From contig NZ_PDOD01000002.1 in the NCBI RefSeq assembly GCF_003226325.1, positions 989,561 to 1,053,560 on the forward strand: a stretch of 64,000 nt of DNA, written 5' to 3'. Position 1 is the stretch's first letter; every line of letters begins with the position of its first letter. The position numbers and the translations under genes were made by a program. Positions 18,343 to 26,901 of this stretch are shown here, in pieces. The DNA is from Salipaludibacillus keqinensis (GTDB taxonomy: Bacteria; Bacillota; Bacilli; Bacillales; Salisediminibacteriaceae). Under the pieces are notes generated by a model. The model worked only from the letters and a program-made list of their open reading frames with translations, searched no databases and was not told the DNA's origin.

Positions 18343-19662
18343 ATGAATAATCAAAACGGACTTAAAATTGTCACGATCGGTGGAGGTTCCAGCTATACAC
18401 CTGAATTAATTGAAGGATTTATTAAGAGATACGATTCTCTTCCAATAAGAGAGCTTTGGCTCGTTGATGTTCCAGAAGGAGAAGAGAAATTAAACATCGT
18501 TGGAGCTCTTGCTAAACGAATGGTAAAAGAAGCCGGTGTACCAATGGACGTTCATCTAACGTTAAATCGACAAGAAGCACTGAAAGATGCAGACTTTGTA
18601 ACAACCCAGTTTCGCGTAGGTCTCCTTGATGCCAGAGCAAAAGATGAGCGTATTCCCCTGAAACACGGAGTGATCGGTCAAGAAACGAACGGTCCTGGAG
18701 GGCTCTTCAAAGGTTTGCGGACCATCCCTGTCATCCTTGATATTGTAAAAGATATGGAACGCCTTTGTCCGGATGCGTGGCTGATTAATTTCACAAACCC
18801 TGCTGGAATGGTGACGGAAGCTATTTACCGTCATTCAAATTGGAAGAAGGTCGTCGGTTTATGCAATGTACCTGTGGGGATGAGAATGGGTGTTGCTAAA
18901 GCTTTAGACGTTTCTCCTGAAAGAGTTCACGTGGACTTTGCTGGCTTAAACCATATGGTATTTGGGATGGACATGTATTTGGATGGTCAGAACGTCACAG
19001 ATACAGTGATAGAGAAGATCACTTCCGGGGATTCTTCCATGACTATGAGGAACATCGTCGATTTAGGATGGGAGCCTGAATTTATCAAAGCGTTGAACAT
19101 GCTCCCTTGTCCTTATCACCGATACTATTACAAAACGGATGAAATGTTAGCTCAAGAAATGAAAGACTCCGAAGAAAAAGGAACAAGAGCAGAAGTTGTT
19201 CAACAATTGGAAAATGAATTATTTGAACTTTACAAGGATGAGAACTTAAACGAAAAGCCTGAACAATTAGAAAAACGGGGCGGCGCTTATTATAGTGATG
19301 CGGCTTGTAGTTTAATTGACTCTATTTACAATGACCGAGGAGACATTCAACCGGTGAACACACTGAACCAAGGCGCAATTGGTAGCCTTCCTGATGATTC
19401 TGCTGTTGAAATAAACTGCATCATTACAAAGAGCGGACCAAAACCTATTGCCATTGGCGATCTGCCTGTAGCTGTTCGAGGTCTTGTTCAGCAAATTAAA
19501 TCGTTTGAGCGTGTTTCAGCAGAAGCAGCGGTGACTGGCGACTATCATAAAGCGTTACTTGCCATGACAATCAACCCTCTAGTACCTTCTGATACATTAG
19601 CTAAAACGATTTTGGATGAAATGCTTGAAGCCCACAAAAAAGATCTTCCTCAGTTCAATTAA
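18343..19662 (+). CDS. 6-phospho-beta-glucosidase, glycoside hydrolase family 4
   Basis: GH4 enzyme using NAD+ and a divalent metal to cleave phosphorylated beta-glucosides by a redox-elimination route in the cytoplasm. The NAD loop is TIGGGSSYTPELIEG near residue 8; the metal Cys lies in VGLCNVPVGMR and the His in GLNHMVFG; NGPGG and NFTNPAGM are typical. Length (439) is normal for LicH/BglB-type enzymes. AAAGGAGAG precedes the start and a strong terminator follows. Works logically after the ROK kinase. Confidence 0.9.
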   Translation: MNNQNGLKIVTIGGGSSYTPELIEGFIKRYDSLPIRELWLVDVPEGEEKLNIVGALAKRMVKEAGVPMDVHLTLNRQEALKDADFVTTQFRVGLLDARAKDERIPLKHGVIGQETNGPGGLFKGLRTIPVILDIVKDMERLCPDAWLINFTNPAGMVTEAIYRHSNWKKVVGLCNVPVGMRMGVAKALDVSPERVHVDFAGLNHMVFGMDMYLDGQNVTDTVIEKITSGDSSMTMRNIVDLGWEPEFIKALNMLPCPYHRYYYKTDEMLAQEMKDSEEKGTRAEVVQQLENELFELYKDENLNEKPEQLEKRGGAYYSDAACSLIDSIYNDRGDIQPVNTLNQGAIGSLPDDSAVEINCIITKSGPKPIAIGDLPVAVRGLVQQIKSFERVSAEAAVTGDYHKALLAMTINPLVPSDTLAKTILDEMLEAHKKDLPQFN

Positions 19663-19671
19663 AATTAGCAA

Positions 19672-19706
19672 GGGTGCCCCAAAAAGTTTTCCTTTTGGGG
19701 CACCCC
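19672..19706 (+). terminator. Terminator of the GH4 gene
   Basis: GGGTGCCCCAAAA pairs with TTTTGGGGCACCC around a short loop. Because the next gene is convergent it may serve both strands. Confidence 0.85.
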
Positions 19707-19721
19707 ACTTCTTTCGCCTAA

Positions 19722-20339
19722 CTACTTTATCATAGCCGTCCCTTTTAACTCTTCGTTATACCACATCGTGACTTCATCTCCATAGTTGATTTCCCCTACA
19801 CCTTCAGGTGTCCCTGTGAATAACAAATCTCCTGCGCCTAAACCTATGTATTCATAACAATAAGCTAACAGATTATCCAACTGGAAAATCATATCGTTTG
19901 GATCTCCCTGTTGCACTCGAGTTCCGTTAATTTGAAGCGAAAAAGTAGATTGTAGAATGTTCTCTATCCCAGGAAATGCAAAAAATGGTGTAACCAAAGC
20001 TGCATTCGGAAAGCCTTTGGCAATCAGCCATGGATGGCCTTTCTTCTTTAATTTTTCTTGCTCTTCTCTCAAAGTAAAGTCGATACCCACCGCCATTTCT
20101 GTGAGGCAATCATTTGCTGTCATCCCTTTTTCATATTGACGGCCCAATCGATAAACCAGTTCCACTTCATAATGAACCGCTCCTCGATTTTTGGGCATCA
20201 TAACTGATTGACCATTTGCCGTAACGAAAGAGTGAGTCGGTTTACTAAACATCATCGGCTTTGAAGGAACATCATTGCCTAGTTCTTGTGCGTGTTTCTT
20301 GAAGTTCCTGCCTACACAGTAAATATTATTAATTTTCAT
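19722..20339 (-). CDS. Fumarylacetoacetate hydrolase family protein
   Basis: FAH-fold hydrolase/decarboxylase of 205 residues. The family features are IYCVGRNFKKHAQELG at the start, HYEVELVYRLG (metal-binding Glu residues), GIDFTLREEQ and TGTPEGVGEI near the end. Members act on acylpyruvates, fumarylacetoacetate or oxaloacetate. A longer frame reaches 20390, but ATG 20339 follows GGAGAG and avoids overlap with the upstream protease gene, so I use it. Substrate unknown. Confidence 0.85.
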   Translation of the reverse strand: MKINNIYCVGRNFKKHAQELGNDVPSKPMMFSKPTHSFVTANGQSVMMPKNRGAVHYEVELVYRLGRQYEKGMTANDCLTEMAVGIDFTLREEQEKLKKKGHPWLIAKGFPNAALVTPFFAFPGIENILQSTFSLQINGTRVQQGDPNDMIFQLDNLLAYCYEYIGLGAGDLLFTGTPEGVGEINYGDEVTMWYNEELKGTAMIK

Positions 20340-20368
20340 CTTAAGATCTCTCCTTTCAGAAATCATTC

Positions 20369-21871
20369 CTAATAATGATTTTCGATCCATGCAATCACTC
20401 GGTTTTTAGCGAACCGGGGGTAAATCCATAAATCAGGCTCAATGCCAACTCCTTCTTTCTCCATTAATCGAGGGTGATAAGAAAATTCGCTCGGCACAGA
20501 CATCCTTATCTGGGAGTTAGGAAGTTCGAAATTAAGAGAGCGACTGCTGCTTAAAGCTCCAGCCGAAGGAACACCAACGACATACACTTGATTCACTTGC
20601 TTTAATTGTTTCGTCATACGCTCAGCGGCTGAAGAGGTCCCTTGATCTATTAAAACAAAAATAGGCGTATCGTTGTCATCAATGGACGTAAGATCCTTGT
20701 TTTCGATGTACCAGTTCGGCTCCCGGCGTTCATTTTCTTCATCCTCGTCTACATGATGAAGGGATTGTTCAATTAATGCTCCTTCTTCATCATATAATTT
20801 CACCGTTTCTTCTAGAAAAACATCATTCGTAGTTGTGGAAAGTTGAACTAAATATTCACCTAATCCTGCTTCTTGGTCAAACATTTCTTCATACCACTTC
20901 GCCACAAAATCAACGTTATCACTACCATTATTTCGAAGATCTAGAATAAAATATGGCGAGTCTTTTAATTCTTGAGCAGATTCAAGCATATCCTCATAGG
21001 TGTGCGAATCGTCTTCATAAACAGTCATATTGCGAAATTGAACAACGTCTACCTCATCTTTCTCATACATATTAAATGATCGGTCACTCAAGTAATCGAA
21101 GCCCACTCTGCGAACGAAGACCTCTCTATCGTCCTTACTTTCAAACTCTAACGACCAAGGATTGGTTACTGGTTCACTCGTATAATAACCGAGATAGTAG
21201 ACCAACTTCCCATCATTATTTAAACTAGGTACAAGGAAATCTTCTACATCCGGCGCTCCGTTTATTGCGACGAGTTTATCAAGTAACTCGTCAGATTTAT
21301 GAAGCCAATAATCACCGTTCTCATCTAAAATAAATTCCAATTCTTCTGTCGTATAAAAATCATGTTCACTTATGACTACAGAAGACCCGCCTATCTGAAC
21401 ATGTGGATCGGTGAGGAAGCCATAGTGATCACAAAGGTGTTCCGCTAATTCATCACCAGTTATTTCGTCTTCATCACTGTACTCTTGATCAATTGTCTCT
21501 GTTAAGTTGGTGTGAGCCTGATTAAAAGCCTCATCACCTCCGTGCCATGAATACATAGCATAAGAATATTTCCACGTCCTATGTAATAAATCAATATCTT
21601 CAAGGGTTTCCTCTTTGGACATCATTTGGTCTTCATTTTCAGTTATGCGCAACCTTTCTAATTGTTGGTCAGAAAGTTCCGTGCTTTCCCCATTGAAGGG
21701 ATAAGTCGCTTCAAATGGTAGCTCACTATTAAATGACGTAAGCGTACGGTTTTGGTCAACAATCGTTTGCAGAAGATCGAGTTCGGTGGCAGGTTGTATC
21801 TTTTCTTCCATCGAAGAGCATCCAAAAGCACCACATATGAGCAACAGTAAACCGATAAGCATTTTAATCAT
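20369..21871 (-). CDS. S41 family peptidase, secreted lipoprotein
   Basis: Begins with a lipoprotein signal peptide (MIKMLIGLLLLICGAFGCSS; lipobox AFGC), so it acts outside the membrane. The S41 domain lies in the C-terminal half: YFILDLRNNGSDN, then IFVLIDQGTSSAAERMTK with the probable nucleophile Ser in GTSSAAE. Sequence between is very acidic, as expected of secreted proteins in salt-loving bacteria. The start ATG 21871 has AGGAGGG upstream; the frame continues open further 5' but without a ribosome site. Tail-specific or other peptidase role; substrate unknown. Confidence 0.82.
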   Translation of the reverse strand: MIKMLIGLLLLICGAFGCSSMEEKIQPATELDLLQTIVDQNRTLTSFNSELPFEATYPFNGESTELSDQQLERLRITENEDQMMSKEETLEDIDLLHRTWKYSYAMYSWHGGDEAFNQAHTNLTETIDQEYSDEDEITGDELAEHLCDHYGFLTDPHVQIGGSSVVISEHDFYTTEELEFILDENGDYWLHKSDELLDKLVAINGAPDVEDFLVPSLNNDGKLVYYLGYYTSEPVTNPWSLEFESKDDREVFVRRVGFDYLSDRSFNMYEKDEVDVVQFRNMTVYEDDSHTYEDMLESAQELKDSPYFILDLRNNGSDNVDFVAKWYEEMFDQEAGLGEYLVQLSTTTNDVFLEETVKLYDEEGALIEQSLHHVDEDEENERREPNWYIENKDLTSIDDNDTPIFVLIDQGTSSAAERMTKQLKQVNQVYVVGVPSAGALSSSRSLNFELPNSQIRMSVPSEFSYHPRLMEKEGVGIEPDLWIYPRFAKNRVIAWIENHY

Positions 21872-22069
21872 GTCTTCCCTCCTTACTATATCTATCTTTA
21901 CGATTCTTCCAGTAATGGGTTTCATATATTTAACACTTTTACCATATCTCTGTTTAACACGTTCCCTGTTTTAGAGATTTTCACACAATATATTTAGAAA
22001 TTCTCAAATATAATTGTAAATGTTTTGAAATAAAGGGAGAGTAGTGGTTGCGAAACCTGTCGAAAATTG

Positions 22070-22195
22070 TTATATGAACGAATATGGATGCTATACGATG
22101 TAACTTCAACTCTATATAAACTAACCCACATACTATACGAGGTAACTCTGTTTCTATACGAACTAACCCCCGTCTTATACGTGCAACTGCTCATA
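22070..22195. repeat. Tandem array B: six exact 21-bp units
   Basis: Units start at 22070, 22091, 22112, 22133, 22154 and 22175. The consensus is CTATACGANNTAACNNNNNNN: the first half is kept and the last seven bases vary freely. There are no indels between units. It ends 95 bp from the stop of the 22290 gene. Confidence 0.9.
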
Positions 22196-22241
22196 CTCAC
22201 TTCGCTGTTGGCTACAACCCAAAATATACAGCTTTTCAAAC

Positions 22242-22268
22242 AAAAAAAGCCCCTGAAATTCAGGAGCT
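22242..22268 (-). terminator. Terminator of the small hypothetical gene
   Basis: Read on the minus strand, GCTCCTG pairs with CAGGGGC (one wobble) and is followed by T7. Confidence 0.75.
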
Positions 22269-22289
22269 CACTCTAAATGCATGAGTAAA

Positions 22290-22652
22290 TTAGTTGTCTT
22301 TTAGCAATTCCTCATCAATATAAGCCTCTGTCTGCCTTAATTCTTGCAAAGCTTCTTCAATGTTCGCTTCTGCTACTTCAAACTCAAGAATATGTGTGAA
22401 CTGTTCACGGTTATCTTTGAACACAAGGCTTTTCAACCGATCGACGCTACCTCCTACAGCAGCTGTACTCCCTGCGGCCGTTCCTGCTCCTGTTCCTGAA
22501 TGAATGGCTGGAATAAGAACTAACCGCCCGTTACTTTCCTGTTCAGGTACTTTGTCTATGATTTGGTTTGTTGTGTTTACTTTTGCTAATTTTGCTGAAG
22601 CTCGTTCAGCGTCATTTTCATTTTTAAAAAAAGCTTGGATTCTTTTTGTCAC
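22290..22652 (-). CDS. Small hypothetical protein with Gly/Ala-rich centre
   Basis: About 120 residues, no signal peptide. It begins VTKRIQAFFKNENDAERASAKL, which looks like a ferredoxin-like alpha/beta segment for treating adjacent sequence, has a glycine/alanine-rich middle (HSGTGAGTAAGSTAAVGG) and ends with LEFEVAEANIEEALQELRQ, acidic and helical. The layout resembles general-stress proteins such as YflT/17M types of Bacillus, but I cannot name it with certainty. The start is GTG 22652, placed by AAAGGA 10 bp upstream. It has its own terminator. Confidence 0.65.
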   Translation of the reverse strand: MTKRIQAFFKNENDAERASAKLAKVNTTNQIIDKVPEQESNGRLVLIPAIHSGTGAGTAAGSTAAVGGSVDRLKSLVFKDNREQFTHILEFEVAEANIEEALQELRQTEAYIDEELLKDN

Positions 22653-22725
22653 CTTAAGCACATCCTTTCTTTTTTTACCATTTACCCTTCCTTCCTAAAA
22701 TAAAACAAACAGCAGGATACAACAA

Positions 22726-22759
22726 AAGAGATCACCCTCAACTGTGTGGGTGATCTCTT
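22726..22759 (-). terminator. Terminator of the thioredoxin-like lipoprotein gene
   Basis: A 12-bp stem (AAGAGATCACCC / GGGTGATCTCTT) followed on the minus strand by a T-rich stretch. Confidence 0.85.
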
Positions 22760-22779
22760 AAGCATCCTCATTGGTTCTC

Positions 22780-23298
22780 TTATAAGTCTTCAAGATTAGC
22801 TATAACTTCATCGCTATTTTCACCGACCAAATAATCGGTCTCTGTAATCATAGCTCCTGAATCAGGGTTGACAGCCGTATATCCACGGAAAATATATCCT
22901 TCTTCCTCATCATAGAAACCTAATTCTGTGGCAAAATGTAACTCCATATCCGATAGCAATTCAAAATCAAAACCTTGAATTTGTTGAAGCATGCCGTGAC
23001 TTTGAGAATCACTCGGGCTTACACCATAAACGGTATATCCCATTTGCTCAATTTCTTCTACATATGAATTCAGCTCAACTAGCTGAGAAATACAAAGTCC
23101 TCAGTCTACGCCTGTGAAATATAAGTAAAGTGCTTTTTCGTCTTCATTAAAGACTTCTCTATGTTCACCATTCGTATTAACAAGGGTTATATCATAATCG
23201 TCATGATTGTAGTCTGCTGAATCTTCATTGGAAGAACATGCGCCGAGAACGACAATCATTGACACCCCTAAAAAGAAAACAGATATGAATTTTTTCAC
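22780..23298 (-). CDS. Thioredoxin/peroxiredoxin-like lipoprotein with in-frame TGA (candidate selenoprotein or nonsense-mutated gene)
   Basis: One reading frame of 172 codons interrupted only by TGA at 23101-23103 (codon 66). Residues 1-21 are a lipoprotein signal peptide (VVLGAC lipobox); start GTG 23298 follows GAGGAGG. Before the TGA: ALYLYFTGVD; after it: GLCISQLVELNSYVEEIE, then YGVSPSDSQ and FELLSDMELHFATELGF, the order of a redoxin fold. The TGA is exactly at the first position of a CxxC-type motif (TGA-Gly-Leu-Cys). A hairpin follows 14 bases later (23070-23086). Either TGA is read as selenocysteine, or it is a Cys-to-stop mutation and the gene is broken. No Sec machinery is visible in this window. 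The rest of the frame is intact. Confidence 0.7.
23070..23086 (-). promoter_or_regulatory. SECIS-like hairpin after the in-frame TGA
   Basis: On the minus strand TCAGCT, loop AGTTG, AGCTGA: a perfect 6-bp stem, 5-base loop with G in its second position, 20 bases from the TGA to the loop. Bacterial SECIS elements are known to have a small loop with an early G 16-37 bases from UGA, so the geometry fits. A 6-bp hairpin alone is common by chance. Confidence 0.4.
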
Positions 23299-23498
23299 TT
23301 GATAATTCCTCCTCAACCGTACTAGCATATAGCTTATCATTTATTTCTCCATTTCGAAAGAAAGTTGCTGAAAAGAGAAATGACACTAGCCCCTACTGAA
23401 CGAGGAATAGTGTCATTATTGAAACATTTTATAAGATACACTTTTTTTTGACTAGCCATTTAGTTTTCGTGGTCGAAAGTCTTGCTTGAATTGAAGCC

Positions 23499-24761
23499 TT
23501 AGGCCGTCTTTTGCTGTTTGTGCTGTTTTTCCTTCTCGATCTTTTTAATATCTAATTGAAGGAAAATCGAGACGAAGAAAGCGACTAAAATCAGGCCTGT
23601 GAACACGTAGAAAACAGGAATATAGCTTTCTGTTCTCTCTCTGATCTGAGAGACTAGCAGAGGCCCTAAAATTCCTCCCAATGACCAAGTAGTTAAGAGG
23701 TAACCATGAATGGCACCAAGCTGTTTCGTTCCAAACAAATCACCAATGAATGCAGGTAAGTTTGAAAATCCCCCACCATAACAACTGACGACGATAAACA
23801 CGAGTGCCTGGAACAGTAGGACATTTGTGATACTTGGCATGGTTATAAATGCGATCAATTGAAGGACGAAGAATGTAATGAATACTGTTGGCCGACCAAC
23901 ATAATCGGATATTGCTGCCCAACCAAGCCTGCCCCCTCCGTTAAAGATCCCCATAATTCCTACCATCGTAGCTGCACCAGCTGCGGATAAGCCAACCACT
24001 TCTTGAGCCATTGGGGAGGCAACGGAAATCATCATAATTCCGGCGGTAACGTTAATAAGCATCATACACCATAACATCCAAAATCGACTTGTTTTCACCG
24101 CTTCTCTAGCTGTTAATTGTGATAAATCTTTCTTTACTACCTTTTTCCCAGAAGCAATATCTTTCTCCATCCCTTCTGGCATCCAGCCCTCAGGAGGAGG
24201 TGCGATATAAGAAGCACCTATGACCATCAGGATAAAGTAACTAATCCCTAAAATATAAAAGGTCATGGATATACCAATGGTCCCCATTAAATTGGCTGCA
24301 ATAGGTGCAGTAATAAGGGCTCCAGTACCAAAGCCTAACACAGCCATGCCCGTTGCCAGCCCTCTACGGTCAGGGAACCATTTCACTAAGGTGGAAACAG
24401 GTGCGATGTAGCCGATGCCCATGCCTAACCCACTTGCAAGACCGTATGTAAGTAGAAAAAGGAGCAATGAATCAACTGCCACGGCAACACCCGCTCCAGC
24501 TTGCCCTAGCCCAAACAGAATCGCTGCGAGGATCGCCGATTTTCTTGGTCCGTTTTTCTCAACGAACGGACCGAAGAATGCTGCGGCGATCCCTGCCAGT
24601 GCCATCATAATTGTAAAGGACAACGTAATCCCTGTCGTAGACCAGCCCAGAGTGTCGCGAATAGGGTTCGTATAGACACTGTATGCGTAAGCAGCACCAA
24701 TAGAAAGATGAATAGCGATCGCTGATAAGGCTATGAGCCACCTGTTTTTAGTTACCTTCAT
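23499..24761 (-). CDS. OFA-family MFS transporter (oxalate/formate antiporter-like)
   Basis: Major-facilitator protein with 12 predicted membrane segments; starts MKVTKNRWLIALSAIAIHLSIGAAYAYSV and carries the OFA features SVYTNPI, GLASGLGMGIGYIAPVSTLVKWFPDRRGLATG and PAFIGDLFGTKQLGAIHG. Members exchange or take up small carboxylates (oxalate/formate; E. coli YhjX responds to pyruvate). The start ATG 24761 has GGGAGG upstream. It is downstream of acsA on the same strand (133 bp gap), which fits handling of a C2-C3 acid. Substrate not determined. Confidence 0.87.
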   Translation of the reverse strand: MKVTKNRWLIALSAIAIHLSIGAAYAYSVYTNPIRDTLGWSTTGITLSFTIMMALAGIAAAFFGPFVEKNGPRKSAILAAILFGLGQAGAGVAVAVDSLLLFLLTYGLASGLGMGIGYIAPVSTLVKWFPDRRGLATGMAVLGFGTGALITAPIAANLMGTIGISMTFYILGISYFILMVIGASYIAPPPEGWMPEGMEKDIASGKKVVKKDLSQLTAREAVKTSRFWMLWCMMLINVTAGIMMISVASPMAQEVVGLSAAGAATMVGIMGIFNGGGRLGWAAISDYVGRPTVFITFFVLQLIAFITMPSITNVLLFQALVFIVVSCYGGGFSNLPAFIGDLFGTKQLGAIHGYLLTTWSLGGILGPLLVSQIRERTESYIPVFYVFTGLILVAFFVSIFLQLDIKKIEKEKQHKQQKTA

Positions 24762-24894
24762 ACCGTTTCCTCCCTCGGTTATCATAAGGTCTTAGCTTAT
24801 TACTCGAACGTGCAACAAGGTCATGGTCTTAATAAGGTTTTAACATTTTAGCCTCTTTTGAAGAAGCTCAAAATATTTAACGAAGAACTGCAAC

Positions 24895-26610
24895 TTACTT
24901 TTCCATCGTAGACAAATCACCTGTTGGCAAATCAAGCTCCCATGCTTTTAACACTCTTCTCATGATCTTTCCGCTTCTCGTTTTCGGCAAGGTATCTTTA
25001 AATTCAATTTCCCTAGGTGCCGCGTGGGCAGATAATCCTTTTTTCACAAAATTACGGATTTCTTCTTGAAGCTCGTCGCTATATTCATACCCGTCTCTTA
25101 AAGCAATAAAGGCTTTGATAATTTCCCCTCTAACGGGATCCGGTTTACCGATCACTCCAGCCTCGGCCACAGCAGGATGTTCGACGAGTTTGCTCTCAAT
25201 TTCAAAAGGTCCCACTCGCTCACCAGCGGTCATGATCACATCGTCTACACGCCCTTGGAACCAGAAGTATCCATCTTCATCCATGTAAGCAGAGTCTCCA
25301 GATACATACCAATCCCCAGCAAGGAAATACGACTGAAATTTTTCTGGACGGTTCCAGATGGCTCTCATCATCGATGGCCAGCCTTTTTTAATGGCGAGAT
25401 TCCCCATTCGATTAGGCGGAAGAACATTTCCTTGGTCATCGACAATGGCGGCTTCAGTTCCTGGGATCGGTTTCCCCATGGACCCCGGTTTGATTTCCAT
25501 CGAAGGGAAATTACAAATCAGTTGTGCTCCCGTTTCTGTCATCCACCATGTATCATGAATTCGCAAGTCCAACGCTTGCATTCCCCACCGGATCACTTCG
25601 GGATTTAACGGCTCACCAACACTCAACACATGTCTTAAAGAAGTTAAGTTGTATTTTTGAAGAATTTTATCTCCATAACTCATCAACATCCTGAAGGCTG
25701 TCGGTGCGCTATACCAAACGGATACTTGATAATCTTCGAGAGTTTGGTACCAATCTTCTGGACTAAAACGCCCTCCTCGAATCACATTTGACACACCTGC
25801 TAGCCATGGTGCAAAAATCCCGTAAGACGTTCCTGTTACCCAGCCCGGATCTGCTGTACACCAATACACATCATCATCTTTTAAATCAAGCACCCATTTA
25901 GCAGATTGATAATGTTGAATCATAGCATTATGAACGTGTAAAACTCCTTTTGGTTTACCAGTTGAACCAGATGTATAATGAAGGATCATTCCATCTTCAC
26001 GATCTACCCATTCCATATCCAACGTTTTGCTTGCCCGTTCAAATTGCCTGTGAAAATCTATGGTTTGATCATCTTCTTTTACATCATTCCCAACGATCAC
26101 TACTTTTTCAAGCTCTGGAAGTTCATCCACCGGAACACGACCAAGCAGTTCAGGTGTGGTGACAAGCACTTTGGATCCACTATCCTCTAAGCGATCCTTT
26201 ACGGCTCCTTCCATAAAAGCTTCAAATAACGGTCCTACAATTCCCCCTAACTTAATTGTTCCTAGTAGCAAAAAATAGAGTTCAGGAGAACGAGGCATGA
26301 AAATAAATACGCGATCGCCTTTTACAACCCCTATATCTTTTAATACATTTCCTGCCTGGTTGGAGTAATCTCTCATTTCTTTAAACGTATATTCTTCTTT
26401 TCTGTCTTGATCTGAATAATATAAAGCAACTTTATTCCCTTTGTCAGACTCAGCATGCCGATCAATCGCTTCGTGAGCCATGTTTACCCGCCCTGTGTTT
26501 GACCAGGAAAATTCTTTCTCTACTTCTGACCATTGATATGAGTCGTAAACCTCATCATAATTTCCTAAGTTGTGATTTGCATTCGTTGAAGAAAGTGTTT
26601 TTGACATCAT
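24895..26610 (-). CDS. acsA: Acetyl-CoA synthetase
   Basis: Converts acetate, ATP and CoA to acetyl-CoA. Nearly collinear with B. subtilis AcsA (about 572 residues): HNLGNYDEVYDSYQW, RVFIFMPRSPELYFL, the AMP-binding loop LHYTSGSTGKPKGVLHVH near 210, DTWWMTETGAQLICN, WFQGRVDDVIMTAGERVGPFE and the C-terminal KTRSGKIMRRVLKAW with the adenylation Lys that is regulated by acetylation. The start follows AGGAGG. A near-perfect CcpA site lies about 55 bp upstream, matching known catabolite repression of acsA in Bacillus. Divergent from a LytTR regulator. Confidence 0.95.
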   Translation of the reverse strand: MMSKTLSSTNANHNLGNYDEVYDSYQWSEVEKEFSWSNTGRVNMAHEAIDRHAESDKGNKVALYYSDQDRKEEYTFKEMRDYSNQAGNVLKDIGVVKGDRVFIFMPRSPELYFLLLGTIKLGGIVGPLFEAFMEGAVKDRLEDSGSKVLVTTPELLGRVPVDELPELEKVVIVGNDVKEDDQTIDFHRQFERASKTLDMEWVDREDGMILHYTSGSTGKPKGVLHVHNAMIQHYQSAKWVLDLKDDDVYWCTADPGWVTGTSYGIFAPWLAGVSNVIRGGRFSPEDWYQTLEDYQVSVWYSAPTAFRMLMSYGDKILQKYNLTSLRHVLSVGEPLNPEVIRWGMQALDLRIHDTWWMTETGAQLICNFPSMEIKPGSMGKPIPGTEAAIVDDQGNVLPPNRMGNLAIKKGWPSMMRAIWNRPEKFQSYFLAGDWYVSGDSAYMDEDGYFWFQGRVDDVIMTAGERVGPFEIESKLVEHPAVAEAGVIGKPDPVRGEIIKAFIALRDGYEYSDELQEEIRNFVKKGLSAHAAPREIEFKDTLPKTRSGKIMRRVLKAWELDLPTGDLSTMEK

Positions 26611-26661
26611 TTTTAATAGCCTCCTTGGCTGAATAGTCTTTTAGTGAATTACATCAGTTAA

Positions 26662-26675
26662 TTAAAGCGCTTACA
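26662..26675 (-). promoter_or_regulatory. CcpA-binding (cre) site before acsA
   Basis: On the minus strand TGTAAGCGCTTTAA preceded by A: fits WTGNAANCGNWWNCA with one mismatch (A for the last C). It lies in the acsA leader or promoter region. Confidence 0.6.
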
Positions 26676-26794
26676 TTTCACTCGAAAATAAAAAGGACAC
26701 ATCTCGATTGAAAGAGAATCCCATTTGTTCCTGTGTTAAAGCAACTTCTTACTGTTAGCAATATTGTTATGTTATTAATTCTATAGAAGAAACA

Positions 26795-26811
26795 TTATTA
26801 TGTCATAATAA
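26795..26811. promoter_or_regulatory. 17-bp perfect palindrome in the acsA-LytTR intergenic region
   Basis: TTATTATG-T-CATAATAA, a perfect 8+1+8 palindrome, ends 2 bp before the TTGACA of the rightward promoter. It has operator form. LytTR proteins normally bind direct repeats, so a different regulator may use it. Confidence 0.5.
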
Positions 26812-26812
26812 A

Positions 26813-26842
26813 TTGACAGAGCCTAATATTTGCAGATAGAAT
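26813..26842 (+). promoter_or_regulatory. Promoter of the LytTR gene
   Basis: TTGACA (26813-26818) and TAGAAT (26837-26842) with 18-bp spacing, 60 bp before the start codon. Confidence 0.55.
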
Positions 26843-26901
26843 GTAAATAATTAAGACTAATCAAAAAATTCATAATAATTCGTTTTTGAAAAGGATGAGA
26901 A

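Larger units (their letters stand above)
21872..22289. other. Intergenic region with a 21-bp tandem array
   Basis: Holds the promoter region of the S41 gene, the tandem array at 22070-22195 and the terminator of the gene at 22290. No credible gene; a 69-81 residue frame through the array is a by-product of the 21-bp period. Confidence 0.6.

Noticed and set aside
21994..22276. Open frames with Ser-Tyr-rich repeats through array B
   Set aside because: Same reason: the repeat itself creates them on both strands.
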